A stretch of 64,000 nt of DNA from Hetaerina americana (GCA_022747635.1 JAKTNV010000011.1:20485481-20549480); one strand, 5' to 3'; shown: positions 21,901 through 34,049, counted from the first letter of the stretch. The notes: generated from the letters alone by a model not told the origin. Numbers and translations are program-made.

Positions 21901-22060
21901 CGGTTACGTACGAGTGCTCTTTTTTCACTGAGGGAATCATACTGATAACGCCTAACGTTGGCTGTCTTGTAACTTCAGGGATACCACTCAGTTGGGAAAA
22001 TGGGGGAACTAGTCGGAAATCATCCAATTTTCTCAAGTTTTCGGGGAGAAGAGGAGAAAA

Positions 22061-22250
22061 TCGGGAATATGGAATGGAAATCGGGAATATGGTACGGGAA
22101 TCCGGAATATGGTATGGGAATCGGGAATATGGTATGGGAATTGGGAAAATGGTACGGGAATCGGGAATATGGTACGGGAATCGGGAATATGGTACGGGAC
22201 TCGGGAATGGGGTACGGAAATCGGGAATGTGGTACGGTAATCGGGAATTC
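22061..22250. repeat. 20-bp minisatellite, about 9.5 copies
   Basis: The unit tcgggaatatggtacgggaa repeats in exact 20-base register from 22061 to about 22250, with point changes (tatggg for tacggg, ttgggaaaat, tcgggaatgg). The array ends in a perfect palindrome, tcgggaattcccga (22240-22253). The 20-base period is not a multiple of three, so the Gly/Asn/Tyr-rich frames across it are incidental. Confidence 0.95.
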
Positions 22251-22259
22251 CCGATGAAG

Positions 22260-23828
22260 ACGAACTTTCGTTATTGTTGCGAGAGAACGTTTCGCGCTTT
22301 TGTCGTAGGTCATCGCGCGTGAAGACAACGACAAAAACTGTAAACATGGTTTCAGACGGACGACGTTCATCCGCAAAAAAATACTACGATTCCAAATACT
22401 CGCGAGGACTTTTGGAAATGGGAATCCATAAAATGAGTGCCACCCCCCCCCCCCCCTCAGCGGGTAACTGCAATATTAGCCTTAATATTTTTTTCAAAAG
22501 ATACGATACGCGTGAGTTGGCCGTTCCATGAATACGGCTGGTGGAAACGATTTTCATTCATTATTTATTTTATTTTTTAATTTACCTCGCCTCAATTTAC
22601 TCGACATTAAATTTAACATGTACCTTATGTGGTACACTTTTACTTTTATGGTACACATGTGTGGTTTGAATAAAAATGGTATAAATCTTAATGTATAGTC
22701 TCGCTAGCGTCTTATGAGCCATTCCATCAGAAGTGGTTCGAAAAAATGTAGCAATATAACTAGTAAGTTTCTTTTAGAGATGCAGGTAGAGATCATGAAT
22801 TAAGTGTGCGGCGTTTGTTAACACAAGTGTTGTGGTAGGTCAGTTCAAGCATCAATATTTTCGTCATATTGCTTTTACACTAACGTCTGACATTACGTTA
22901 ATCTCTTAATTCATCCTTCGCCTTCCTATTTTTCTTCCCTGGCTCCTTCTGTTACGGTTTTCACTCATTTAAACTGCCTCCGGATATACTTGTCTTCTTT
23001 TTGTCATTTCGTTTCGTGGACTCCTCTTTTCGTATTTCCTCTACTGTTGTTCAATAGGCTTAATATTTTTATTTTAATCTTCCTGTGCAACCTCTCATTT
23101 CAATCATTTCTTATTTTTTATGATCTCTGAATCCAGATTACAAAATCGAAGTAAATTTAACAAAAATGTGCCACAAGCCTATGAATGAGCCTTTTCCTGA
23201 CTTCAACACTGTTGCCATGTGCCGGGCCGTTGCGTGTTTGACAGAGAACCTTCTTTGCTTGAGTCATTGTGATTCACATTCCCATCTTACGCGAGTAACC
23301 AGCGATGGATATTGTCGGCTATTGAAGGAACGAGGACGCTTTCGGAGAATATGATGAGTCAGACCCCAGATTTGTATGCACTCCTAATGCATGTGGATTC
23401 CCCGCGCAAAGTCTGCGTGATTACCCAATCAAATCGCTAAGGATAGTCAAATTTCTGAAACGACGTTTTGTGATAAGAGATCTATAATGGAAACCACTTG
23501 GCGAACCGAAATTTGAATTATAGGTTGAATCTTAGATGGACTTAAATTTGAAGCAGTAATCTTCTCTTTTAATCTTGAAAAAAAATGTAACATACCCCGA
23601 GACGTGACATGTTAGGATTGATTACGGAATTCGAATAGGAGAGGTTTGACTGTAGAATTCCAACATCTCCTGGCGTCACCACGAATCTTTGGAGCTTAGT
23701 TTGCTAAAGCCATGATCGCTAAACCGATCTAAAGAGAAAAATTGCCCTATGAATAGCAATAACGGGTACAAGAAGGTCCATGATAGCCCCCTGCAGAACA
23801 ATTTCTAAGGGCACGATTAGTATACAGG
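22260..23828. other. No gene seen (22260-23828)
   Basis: Carries a C14 homopolymer at 22443-22456 and AT-rich sequence beyond it. The plus frame 23166-23354 is short and unrecognised. Confidence 0.4.
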
Positions 23829-23829
23829 G

Positions 23830-24100
23830 GGTCATGGTCGTCCAGGGGAGAGCGTTGGACTACTGACCGGAGGGCCCAGGCTCCGTTCCCCGGCAAGCTA
23901 TTCTGGGCACCCTCAGCTCCACCCAAGCCTTGTGAATTTTCGGGTACTAGGTCTTTCTGGGAAACCATAGCCGGCACAGGGAAAGGAACTGCCCCCCCCC
24001 CCTTATTACACTGATGTGTGACTTTTACACGCCGTTGGGCTTAGCCCTGGGTGAACGCTACCATCACCTAACAAACCGACCTTCCAGTTGATTATTGTGT
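23830..24100 (+). repeat. tRNA-derived SINE, family B copy 1
   Basis: A tRNA-like head (catggtcgtccaggggagag, then a degenerate B box near gctccgttcccc) leads into the body ctgggcaccctcagctccac, gtactaggtctttctgggaa, cataGccggcacagggaaag and the end accatcacctaacaaaccg, gttgattattgtg. The copy at 60655-60876 shares all these landmarks. The minus-strand frame 23747-23977 is a SINE translation. Confidence 0.82.
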
Positions 24101-24324
24101 TTATGGATCAGAGTACAATATTTTGGTGTACGCACTTTTACTTATAGCCATTATATTTCTAACTCTTAATTTTATTCCAAACCAACAGCCAATCTCGTAT
24201 TTGTTAGGTATTTTCAACTTAGATAATGTATTACGCATAAAGCGACTTGTGAAATTTGTTTTCATAACTTTAATTAGGTAACCTCTCTATTAGTTTCTAA
24301 CATTTGAATGTCATTTTTATGGTG

Positions 24325-24490
24325 CACGGCAGGTGTGGAATCACCCCCTGCCACACACATACACGTGATGACTTGCAGGATATCAAATCCGCCAAATGGC
24401 GAACCCTTTCACACTGATGGCGACAAATAAAAGGGATAGAAAACACGTTCAAAGTGCAAAACACAAGGTTGGTGGGGAATGTGGAAGAGT
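24325..24490 (+). repeat. Family E-like repeat fragment
   Basis: Starts with accccctgccacacacata (also seen near 57170) and continues ggatatcaaatccgccaaat, ggcgaacc, aaaagggatagaaaacacg and aaggttggtggggaatg. It follows the order of the copy at 60912-61029, but without a TA array. Confidence 0.5.
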
Positions 24491-24599
24491 AAGAATCGCA
24501 AGCGAAAAAAAAGTTTCCTTGACCGGAACAAGGTACGAAAGAATAAGATTTTCGCGGTTGCTGCAAAACAATGCTTCTTAGCACTGATATAACAAGCGA

Positions 24600-25280
24600 C
24601 GATTGTGGTGGAACTCGGTGGTGAGGAGAAGGTGGTCGTAATTCATTCTCCCCTCTCCCTCTTATCCACTCCTTCCTAGATTTCCCGCTCTTTTATTCCT
24701 CGGGACACCCCGCTCATCCCTACCACCGCCTTCCCTCCCCCATACCGCGGCCCGTGCCCACTCGCCCCAAGTCTCCAACATTGCGCAACCCAAATGAAAG
24801 GGGTGGGAAAAGACGATTCACGGCTCGCGTGGTTGACTCCGAGAGGAGTTGAGAGGAGGGGGGAGGAGGAGGACTTGCAGCAGCTGACGGGGGAGGTTTC
24901 GGGAGGTGGAGGTTGGCGGGAAGTGACGGGTATGGGGGTGGATGGGGTGGGTGAGTGGTAGGGGGCGGGGCTGGGAAGAGAGGGGAACGCGCGTGGATGG
25001 AGACGGGCTCTGTTTCTCCTCCACCCCCAGCTTTCCGCCCCCACTCCCACCCCCTCTTTAAGGGTTCTTTTCTCTCGCCTGCGCCGTAATTAATTCGATC
25101 GCCCCTGGGTGAGGGGTCAAGGGGAAGCTCCTCCCCTCTCGTCATTCTCAGACCCATCGTGCCTTTCCCTTCGCCCATCCTCTCTCCCTCTGCTCTTCCT
25201 CTTGGTCTCCCGCGAACCATGCTCTAAGTGTCGCCGCCTCGCCCCCTTTCTTGAACGCGTCCCACCTCACTGGTTCTTCG
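24600..25280. other. GC-rich island 5
   Basis: C-rich (24640-24790), G-rich (24800-25000) and C-rich (25010-25220) blocks alternate on the plus strand. Minus-strand frames of 124 and 166 codons are Pro/Ser/Gly-rich low complexity. No gene is supported. Confidence 0.45.
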
Positions 25281-25599
25281 ATTTGGAGACTTGCGATGTG
25301 TAGCGATAAATGTCGATATCACGATTATATTTTTTTGTGTTTAAAAGAGGTCGACTTTTTTAATTTTCCGTAACCAATGGATCGATAATCGATAATTATT
25401 GTCCATCGGACGTAATTGAGGAAAGTGGATGTAACTATATTTATTATATATTATGTATATATATGTATAATGTACACCAAGATAGCACTAGCGAACAAAA
25501 ACACTTAGATACACACACAAATGAAACCTAAACGTGAGACTTGCATTCAATTAATATATATTTATGCAGACACACCTATTTATACGTAATTGCATATAC

Positions 25600-25632
25600 A
25601 TATAGGTGTGTGTGTGTGTGTATGTGTGTATG
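25600..25632. repeat. (GT)n microsatellite
   Basis: GT dinucleotide run, ending in tatgtgtgtatg. Confidence 0.85.
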
Positions 25633-26334
25633 CAAAGGTATATGATTGTTTTGCTTGTACATGATTGTGATTTACGTGATTTGTTAGCGTCTGTGACACT
25701 CAAAATGATCAAAACCTTCCACAGTCTTACTGAGGAATTTCTTCCATATTTACATGGACTATTAGCAGTTCCTTCTCATCGGCTTACTTATAGTATATGC
25801 TGGAACAAATCATCCCAAGACTTCTCTATTACTTTTCATATTTTGTGTGCACGATTTACATTCACGTATTAAAATCTGTTAATTCGCAAATACATTTATC
25901 TAGTCTTCGAATAATCTTTGTAAAATCCCCCTGTGACTGGATTTTACTTTTGCTTTTCCTAGATTTTTTACTGTCCAATTCCGAGTTAAATATTTCCTCA
26001 TTATCGCGCTTGATCAAAAAGCATGTTCTCGCGATCAGATCCTGAATTTCGTTGTTCCGATAGTTCGAATTTCCGAATCATCTATATCTTAGATTTGGAT
26101 ATCAATTAACCTGGGTTTCACTTCCCGGAAAATTCCTTGATATTTCCTTTATAGAGCAATAAAAATTGTTTATTATTATTATTTATATTGTTAGCCGGAT
26201 ATAATATTATATGTATTCTGTAAACTGTATTTCACGCTGCGACGGATTTAGGAAAGTGTGGTCCTACCCTAAGGCATATCCAGCATCCTATGAAATGTCA
26301 ATCGAGGAGGCATCGAAGCCTAACATTTTTCCCT
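25633..26334. other. No gene seen (25633-26334)
   Basis: AT-rich. Two overlapping plus frames (25606-25872 and 25797-26045) lack recognisable motifs. Confidence 0.4.
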
Positions 26335-26700
26335 CCGTCGTTTTAGCATAGGTTTTAAGGTAGGTTTCTGATGGGCGCTGAATGTATGTTCTTCTATGTT
26401 TCTTCGCCCAGCCTAGCACGTTAATAAATGCCATGAAAAGATGTATTAAAATATTAAATTTTTCAATTCCTCATGCTTTACGTACAACATACTTATTCTG
26501 TTCCTTCCTCTGGCTATGCAACCAAACACTCTCCGCTTAACTAATGCATTCCGTAGCTCCTCGAAATGCTCTGAGTCTACTACTTTTTTTTTCGGAATCT
26601 TTTGGATTCCTCCCCACAATCTCACTCTTCTCCCTCTGCCGATCCTAAACCTAGAGCTTCTTCGTCCGTCGTGTAGGACGTTCAATCCTGTGCTCGCCTT
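26335..26700 (-). repeat. LINE 3'-end remnant (minus)
   Basis: At 26341-26365 the complement of the family tail is visible (ggttttaaggtaggtttctgatggg). Further right the minus strand gives a 79-codon frame (26446-26685) with GGIQKIPKKKVVDSEHFEEL, an off-frame version of the family's GRNPKEARK-DAEHF stretch seen at 29285, 32592 and 33379. Decayed copy. Confidence 0.55.
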
Positions 26701-26749
26701 GCACCTTCCTACGAAAGTGGGTTAATGTCGGGAAGACCACGCATTTAAG

Positions 26750-27700
26750 CCCTCTCGGTTCTCTGGCCTCGCGTTCACAACACCACTCTTCATTACCCGC
26801 CCACCTTACATCCACTCAGAGTTGGTGCAAATGACCTCCGGTGCCGCCGCACCACCAAGCCCCTTCCTTACCCACACCACTTCTCCCCCTCCTCCACGGA
26901 GCACTCAACGGAGTGACTAACTCATCCTCTGATAGCCTCCTCAGCTAGCTAGCTCCTCTCGGACACTCTCCTCTTCCAAGCCGACCCCTCCTCCGTTCCT
27001 TCCCCCGCCTCCGTCCATACCACCACCGCTACCACCCCCCCCTCTGCCTTCCCTGCGGTTGCGAGACTTTGGCCTCGAGGCCGCCATGAGTAAAAGCGGA
27101 GGAAGGGGCATTGGATAATTGAGAGGGGGGTGGAGATCGCATATGCCTTCAGCCTGACACCCCTTCTCCTCCTTCCCCTCTTGAATCACCCCTCTTTCCC
27201 CCTCTCTCTCTCTTTCCCAACGTCTCTCGACTGGTGATGATCGCTATTACGCCGCCTACTTCTACTCCTTTTTTTTGCCTTATTCATTTCGAGGGCTTGT
27301 GCAACGAGAGGGGAGCTCGAGCGGCGAGGGAGTGGTGTCGAGTGTGCGTGCCAGCGCGGGTTTCCCCTCTCAGAAGTCTGTGCGTCGTCGAGTGAGGAAG
27401 ATTATTGGGGAGGGATTTATGGCACCCATCAACGCGGAAAGGGGGGGGGCGGTGGCGGAAAGGGAAGGGAGGCTATTTGGGCGGCTGATTAACCGAATTT
27501 CGATGGGTGATTTTTTTTTGTTTCGTGCGTGCAGTCGCGTGCACGACGGCACTAACCGTGGACGATGCCGATCTGGAATGGTGCTCCCTGGATTCGGATG
27601 TGCGGTGATTTCGGATATTGGACCCCATTTGGTGGTGTCGACAATTGGGCGGATTTGTTTTTGACGAGGGCATTCGAATCGATGGACCCGAAGGTAGTCG
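26750..27700. other. GC-rich island 6
   Basis: C-rich plus-strand sequence to about 27230, then G-rich from 27290. Frames up to 129 codons (plus 27275-27664) overlap on both strands. A poly-T tract ending in cgtgcgtgcag at 27505-27535 resembles a splice acceptor. The frames after it stop quickly, apart from one small unusual frame noted among the findings. Confidence 0.45.
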
Positions 27701-27767
27701 ATGATTTAAATCATTAAATGGTATTTGGGCTAAGCAGCTTTGATTTGCTCGATGATGCATCATGGGA

Positions 27768-28092
27768 TCGGGATGGTGCGGTGGCTAATGTATTGGCTTC
27801 CAATTCAGGAGACTAGGGTTCGAATCCTGCAGGATTTTTCAGTGTTGTCCCGATTCCTATTTTGTATTTCTCTGTGGGCAACATTTTGAGAGCAGTACGT
27901 CGTCCTTCGGATGGGACGTTAAATTGTGGAACCCTTGGCGTATTTCGCCAAAAGTGTATGCTAATGCCGGCGCTGGGTTTCTTCTCTCCACCCTTCCCCC
28001 ATTCCCTGTCTCACCCAAATTTTCCACTTATCCAATATGATGCAAATGACCTCAGCTATCGGTCGCCTCCCCTGATAATAACCATGACTTCG
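27768..28092 (+). repeat. tRNA-derived SINE, family A copy 4
   Basis: The head is gggatggtgcggtggctaat with B box agggttcgaatcctgcagg. The body has cggatgggacgttaaattgtggaacccttgg in ordered pieces, then gctaatgccggcgctgggtt and cagctatcggtcgcctcccc. The best match is the nested copy at 20671. Confidence 0.87.
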
Positions 28093-29130
28093 TAATGCAT
28101 CGATAGATTATTTGATTCAATCATATCATTAACTCGATGATGATTTTAATTAATTGTTTTTTTCGTTGATTCCATACCATGCGATAGATTTTATGAATCC
28201 AAGGAAAATATTACACGTTAGTTTTTCAATGATCTGCGTAAGGTTGCATGATCGAATTTTCAGGTAACCCGATAAATACAAGGTCGCCATGTTTTTTTTG
28301 CGACCGCGATGGATTTAAGGGTACTCTTTCAATGCGTCGACGTTTCCACTGATTGGATAAATTCTAAGATCTGTGATAGTTTTATGATATGATGGAGTTA
28401 TAGATGCAATTCATACATTTTTTGTGATGGTTTATAGGTTCAACGTGGTCGATGGTTCGACTATGTGTTTCGATAAGTTTGGCAAGTCGATAGTTGTTAT
28501 GATTCGGTATGGTGAATGGGTGTGATGGCCTCCGCAGATCGAATTAATCGAACTATTTTTATGGTGAACGATCACGGGAAATTGGATGCAATCAGTAAAT
28601 GAAGCGTGGGAATCGCTTGCGGACCAAAGGAGGTCTAAATTGATTACATCAACGAGAGGCCAGATATTTTTTTTGACCATTTATATATTTCATATTTTTT
28701 TAAGATTCCAGAAATGCATTTTTAATCGTCTGAGGACTGACTGTAGGAGTTAACATGGAAGAAAGGTAAATGGTGGAATCACCGGGTTTCAAATTATATT
28801 TTTTCCACGAAAGATAACGCATCCGAACAGTTATCGACCAAATCTATCAGGAAACAATTTTTCAAAGGTGTTTATTCTAGTTTTTCGCTATAATTCAAAA
28901 ATTTTTGCATTGTAACCATTTCAGCAGCTCGTCTCGTATTCTTAAAGCAGCGATAAATTTCATTATTGCTGTTAATAGAAATTCTTACCTTCTTTCGAAT
29001 GAAGTATGTAACTTCGAAATGAGTCTCTATCATTTGAGTATTATATACAAGTGTCAATCATCGTAGAGGTGGCTTGAAGGGCACAACGTAGATTAATATG
29101 TACACTTAGAAATGTCACTCAAACCTAATA
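28093..29130. other. No gene seen (28093-29130)
   Basis: AT-rich DNA with frequent gatg and cgat words. Minus frames at 28432-28680 and 28872-29057 have no recognisable features. Confidence 0.4.
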
Positions 29131-29139
29131 TTTTTAAGG

Positions 29140-29795
29140 GAAGGTCCCTTGCGAAGTCTAATAGACCTCCCAAGTTGCCCGTTAGCGATAAACACAACCT
29201 GACATCCAGGATAATAATAAACTTCTCTTCAATTCCACATACTTGCTTCCTCCCTTCATTACGTCTCATAACCCTATCCTATTCCTACCCATTCATCGCT
29301 TGCCTAACGTTCTCCCCTCTATCACAGTCTTCATATTTCCATTGCCAATGAAAATGCTTTGCATCCATCTTTCCTGCTTCTTTTGGATTTCTCCCAGCTA
29401 TCCCCTCTCCTTTGCTGTCACCATGCATAGCACTTCTTTGCTTGTTTTTCTTTCCGTCCTTTTCCGCGCGCACATCTAAAAAAGCTCCAATCTGCGTCTA
29501 TCCTCCTGTTTCAGTGACCATGTTTCCGAGCCGTACAAAACCAAGCTCCTTATCAAAGTTGTACGCGCCTTTTCACGCCCAAGTTCATCAGCCTTTTCTT
29601 AACATCCTTACTGAAAGTCCTAGTCATCAACTCCTTCCTTGTAATAGCTTCTTTGCCTAACGCAACCCTCTTTCTTATGTTCATACTGTCTGGACCATTT
29701 TGGTTCAAAACACTTCCGAGATACCTAAACTGTTCCACCTGCCCAAGCATATGTACCACTACTTTCCTCATTTTAATGCCATTAAGCTTCTAATT
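29140..29795 (-). pseudogene. Longest LINE reverse-transcriptase fragment (minus)
   Basis: On the minus strand 29771-29553 encodes VEQFRYLGSVLNQNG, then NIRKRVALGKEAITRKELMT and FSKDVKKRLMNLG. This is the post-catalytic YLG region of non-LTR reverse transcriptases. Frameshifts follow, then the region equivalent to the 19792-20052 frame (29480-29270), and finally tail-proximal sequence (aacctgacatcc complement) at about 29200. The catalytic FADD region is not included, so the copy is 5'-truncated. Confidence 0.8.
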
Positions 29796-29802
29796 CGACA
29801 TT

Positions 29803-29985
29803 TGTACTGGTACATTTTCCCAAGTGATAAAATCGTTCCCATATTTAAACGGCACGAATGGCATTAAAATTCTACAACATTATGGTTCTTATTCAAAAGT
29901 TGTGCTGGTACTTTTTCCCAAGTACATAGTCCCCACATCTAAAACGATTCAAATGGCCTCCAAAGTTTTACAGCAAGGCAGTGCT
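29803..29985. repeat. Degenerate tandem duplication, period about 98 bp
   Basis: The segment starting tgtactggtacattttccca (29803) recurs as tgtgctggtactttttccca (29901). Matching order continues: aaacggcacgaatggcatt versus aaacgattcaaatggcctc, then aaaattctaca versus aaagttttaca. Confidence 0.65.
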
Positions 29986-30720
29986 ATTTAAGTCCGTTTG
30001 CACGGCTGCCTTTAGCTAGTGCCCATTTGGAGGTTGACAGATTATTTCCCATTTTGAAAACATGCTTGTTTATATTTCAGGGTATAATTACATTCGTTGG
30101 AAAATCCAGGAAAGAATGTAATTACGTTTACCTACAATTTTGTCCCATAAAATGCTAGTGATGTGAAATTCGAAACCGCAAATACTGTGTTTGCAATAAG
30201 TTTATTTTTCACTAATTTTCAGCCTTTTTTCACTATTTCTCCTATGAATAAACAAAAAGAAACTTCCTTCATTGCTGCTCATTTTCATTTTTTATTGAGA
30301 CTTCTTGCCTGGCTATTCTTAGTTTTATGGTAATGGAACATCCGAGCTCCACTAATTAGTATCCATCGAAGCGATTAGAAGGACATGGTTGGTGCCCTCT
30401 AACAGAGAAATTGATGCCATTAGACATACTAGCTGTGGAAAATTATATGGCGAAAGTCATCGATCATCTCATAGTTGGAATATGCAGAAATGATATGAAT
30501 ATAAGATCTTTTGGACAATAGCATTCCTTTCTTCAGCTCCTCTGTGAAATATCCCTTAAATTATCGAAACGAGAGCGTCAGATTACATTATCGACTTCAA
30601 ATATTAGAAATATTAGGTACGCGCGAACCATTCAGGATAAACGTTGACCCAGAGGGAATATTTCCATTACTACATGACACGTGACACAGGTATTCAGGTC
30701 ACGACAAGACGTTTAAGGAA
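29986..30720. other. No gene seen (29986-30720)
   Basis: AT-rich. No ORF, tRNA-like box or recognised repeat. Confidence 0.45.
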
Positions 30721-30721
30721 C

Positions 30722-30855
30722 ATTTCATCTACATATGTAACTACATAGTACCCCGCAAGCCGCCGAAAGGGCGTGTATCGCTTTATCGTTGTGTCGGCTG
30801 CGTCTATCCAAAATTACCCTAACCGGTAGAATACCAAATGATAATAATAATGTAA
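30722..30855 (+). repeat. ccgcaagccgcc repeat fused to a LINE tail
   Basis: accccgcaagccgccgaaagggcgtgt (read in two pieces at 30750-30777) is followed after about 20 bases by tctatccaaaattaccctaa, ccggtagaatacc and ATAATAATAAT, the majority LINE tail. The junction shows one repeat inserted next to or into another. Confidence 0.7.
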
Positions 30856-30989
30856 ACTGGCGGAAACTGGCACTTTAGGATAGAAGCAACGAATTTGTTC
30901 TTAAGTTGTGAAGAGTAGGCCAAATAAATGGCATTTTGCAGGAACGTCGCGGGTCTAGTCACCAGAGTCGAAGGCGACGTTTGAGATGA

Positions 30990-31420
30990 GAAAATTCTGG
31001 ACAAGCCATCGGGGATCGTCGAGGGGAAGAGACGATTGACCCCTTTGCCCCGTCTCCACTTCCCCAACCCCCTCTTTCCCTCCCCCCCTCGCCCATAGGA
31101 TGGGGAAGCGGACTTGGGGACGATCGGCACTCGCGGGAATTGCGCCGCCATTCTGTGGACCGTATCGCTAAATCAACCGCGTTCGTGTGCACTGCTTCTC
31201 TCTCTGACTTCCCTCGGCCCTCCTCCCCCCCTCTCTTGCTCTCTCTCTGACTCCGTGTCGATTCTAAAGGTCTGTTTCCATTAGTGATTGTGCGCGATCA
31301 AAGTTTGCGCAGGACACCCGCGCTGCGCAGTTTCTTTTTTTTTCGTTTCCCCGCACAGTCTTCCTTCCGACAACGATATGATAAAGGCGCGCGGGCGTTG
31401 TTCGCCTTGTAACTCACTGG
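30990..31420. other. GC-rich island 7
   Basis: C-rich plus-strand block with a poly-T tract at 31333-31345. Frames are short, on both strands, and unrecognised. Confidence 0.4.
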
Positions 31421-31789
31421 CCCTAATGATGCTACATTTAAATCCCAGGACCCCCTGCCATTCGATACAATGCACATGGCGTTAGAATTTTTCGGTACTT
31501 GCAAAGAGAATGGCACGATAACTAACTAGAAGGTTGCTTAGGTAGCTAAATGAGTGGTATAAGTTTAGAGGGTGAAGTTACGTTGTACTAAACCCTCCTA
31601 TTCAATTAGCGTGCATGGTCACCCGGGTTTAAACTGTTAGAACGGTACAGAACACCGTAGCTTTCTTGTGACATGAGGTAAAACATAAGACATGGGGAAT
31701 TACGAATTATATTGATCGATTTGCCATGGTGTTTCAAGCAATTTTGAGAGCATTGGAAAGCCAGTGCGATAGGTATGGTATGAGAATAA

Positions 31790-32040
31790 GGAAGAAAAAA
31801 CAAAGGTTATGCGATTTTCGATAAAGAGAAAAGCTAAGTTAAATATTAAAATAGGAGCTCATGGAGCAAGCGGGCCAGTTTGCGTATCTCGAAATTGTTT
31901 TGGACCAAAGTGGTCAAAGTAGTAAGGACATAAGAAGAAGAAGAATTGCGTAAGGCAAAGAAGCCTTCACAAGGAGGAGGGGATCAATGGCAGGGACAGA
32001 ATGTTAAGAGTAATTAGTGAAAACTTTGATATGGAGCGTG
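31790..32040 (+). repeat. LINE remnant, YLG region
   Basis: The plus strand resembles the VEQFAYLG-VL-Q-G region with frameshifts: ggccagtttgcgtatctcga, ttttggaccaaagtgg, aaggacataagaagaag and gcgtaaggcaaagaagcc. It corresponds to the 29771-29620 minus-strand segment. No tail. Confidence 0.65.
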
Positions 32041-32590
32041 GTTTTGTACGACTTGTAAAGTTGGTTATTGAAGCAAAATAATAACGATATATTGATGACT
32101 TATTTAATGTGGTGGTGGAGAAGGATGTAAAATGTGCGTTAATCTGTAGAAAACCAACAGTAATAATTATATAAGGAATTTATTTCTAAAATTAAATTGA
32201 GTTTTCAAATTTACCAGGTCGTGCTACTAGAATTAGAGAAAAATCAAATTCGATCAATATTCCAATGACCATCTCCACTTGTCTCGTCCTCAATAAGTCC
32301 CTCACCATGTGCCACCAACTATTCCCACAGTATTTTCGTGCTCGATAAATCGCATAACTTGTATGAACTGAGGATAGCTATTAGGACTTCCGGATCGAAC
32401 GCCCAGGGAAATCTTTCAGTAGGTGGATGAATGCTTTATCAAAGAGGCAACGACATTCATGGGGGGATTGGGTTCCTCTTAATTATGTATAAAATTACTC
32501 CCATAGAATTTAATTAAATTTTTATAGAATTTGAAAAATTCATTTCTATATTCTTGGGATACACGGTGAAATTTTCATATTACTCCACCT
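32041..32590. other. No gene seen (32041-32590)
   Basis: AT-rich; nothing recognised. Confidence 0.4.
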
Positions 32591-32594
32591 TTTA

Positions 32595-32870
32595 AGGTAT
32601 ATTCACGAAACAACTGACATCCGACACTGCAATTCTGCAAGCCTTCTTCTTCCCTTCCTCTCGTCCTACATGCCTCACTCTTCCTGCCCCTGGCTCGCTC
32701 TCTCCTTTGTCACTTTCTTCTACATTCCATCTAAAATTAAAAAGCTCGGAGTCCACATTTCTTACCTCCTTTGGGTTTCTTCCAACAACCCCCCTCACTC
32801 CCACCATACCATGTCTGGAATTCAAATTTAATGCATATTTCAATGTTTTAGCCAAAGTAATTCTTAATTG
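32595..32870 (-). repeat. LINE 3'-region remnant (minus)
   Basis: The minus-strand frame 32855-32592 contains VVGRNPKEVRNVDSELFNF and WNVEESDKGE, the same off-frame signature as at 29285 and 26446. The complement of the aatgtcggatgtcag landmark lies at 32615-32630. Confidence 0.65.
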
Positions 32871-33139
32871 GGAAAAAATATCCGAAATTGCTCAAACATA
32901 AACAAATTAATAATTACCGAGGAATTTATGATTGCTATATTCGAAAGTTTCCTGTATAATTTCTTACACATTTTGTTGTATCGTGCGTCCTCTGCAATGG
33001 GTATTGCTTGTAGCAGCTGAACTTAAAGATCCGTTTCATTCTTAAAGTTATTTTAGTCCACCATGAAAAGTTAACAGGTATCTCACTGATATTAGCGTGT
33101 CATTAAATGATGGCAGTTGCAATTCAATGCCGCGCTATA

Positions 33140-33480
33140 TTATTATTGGTGTTCTGCCTTTTAAGGTAGATTTTGGATGGACAAAAACTGATCTACGATA
33201 AACCTCTTCACCTCTCGTAACAAAATACAATCTGGGATCTCCGGCACTATAATAAACCTTCTTCAATTCCGAATACTCTTCGTCTCCCTTCATTTTGCCC
33301 GACATGCCTATCGTTATCCACCCCCTACTTCGCTTGTCTAACGTCCTCCCTTCTATCATAATCTTCAACATCTGATCGTCAATCAAGAAAATGCTCTGCA
33401 TCCTTCTTTCTTGCGCCCTTTGGATTTCTCCCAACGATCCCGTCTCCCTCCTCTGCAATGAATCTGAATAAGAATAGGGA
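33140..33480 (-). repeat. LINE 3' end with tail (minus)
   Basis: Complement of the tail (ccttttaaggtagattttgg, 33156-33177), then landmark complements in order up to ggatttctcccaacgatccc at 33422-33441. The minus frame 33491-33135 includes GSLGEIQRAQERRMQSIFLI and a LKIMIEGRTLDKRS stretch, equivalent to the LLGEILRRQ-KWM and LKTVIEGRMLGKRG segments of the reference copy. Confidence 0.8.
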
Positions 33481-34049
33481 GGGAATTCCAATAAATTTCA
33501 CTTTTTTATTCAATATCGCCGCATTGTGGGAGGGTGGTCGAAAGTTTGTGCGTTCTTCCGGGTATATCCACCCAATGGTCCGGAAGTCCCCCCAAGGGTG
33601 TTCGGCGGGGAGGGTATTAGGTACACCAGCAATTTGTATGTAAATATTCAATTGCCTGAATATTTTAAAAAACACGCACACTTACGCACTCGCATACATA
33701 TCTACATAAATCTGGTATATCTTTAAATTTTGATATTTCAAGTGAAACTATTGAGAAGCTCGGGTTTGGTTTTTTTAAAGGAACGCGTAGCACGAGACGG
33801 TGGAACGAATGCTTGAACCAGTCGACGATGGTGTCCGCACATCTCTTCTATTTTATCGTGGCGACCAATTCTCCCAATTCATGGGGGTCATGATTCTCTT
33901 GTTGTCACAAATAAAGGAATTCGTTGGAAGGAGCTATTACGTTCCCGGTCTCGACTCTAACCGAAAAAAACAAGATGTCTCTATCACTGAGTCTGTTAAA
34001 ACGGACCTAGTCCGACAGTCTCCCTGTCGGAGGATGATTGGGATAGGAG
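33481..34049. other. No gene seen (33481-34049)
   Basis: Short frames (33526-33726 and 33800-34066, plus) have no recognisable motif. Confidence 0.4.

Noticed and set aside
21504..22322. 272-codon plus-strand frame
   Set aside because: It crosses a GC-rich island and then the 20-bp minisatellite. The second half is an array translation (repeating GNREYGMGIG-like words) and three other frames are equally open there.
24676..25220. 124- and 166-codon minus-strand frames
   Set aside because: Pro/Ser/Gly low-complexity products from polypyrimidine tracts, with mutually overlapping frames.
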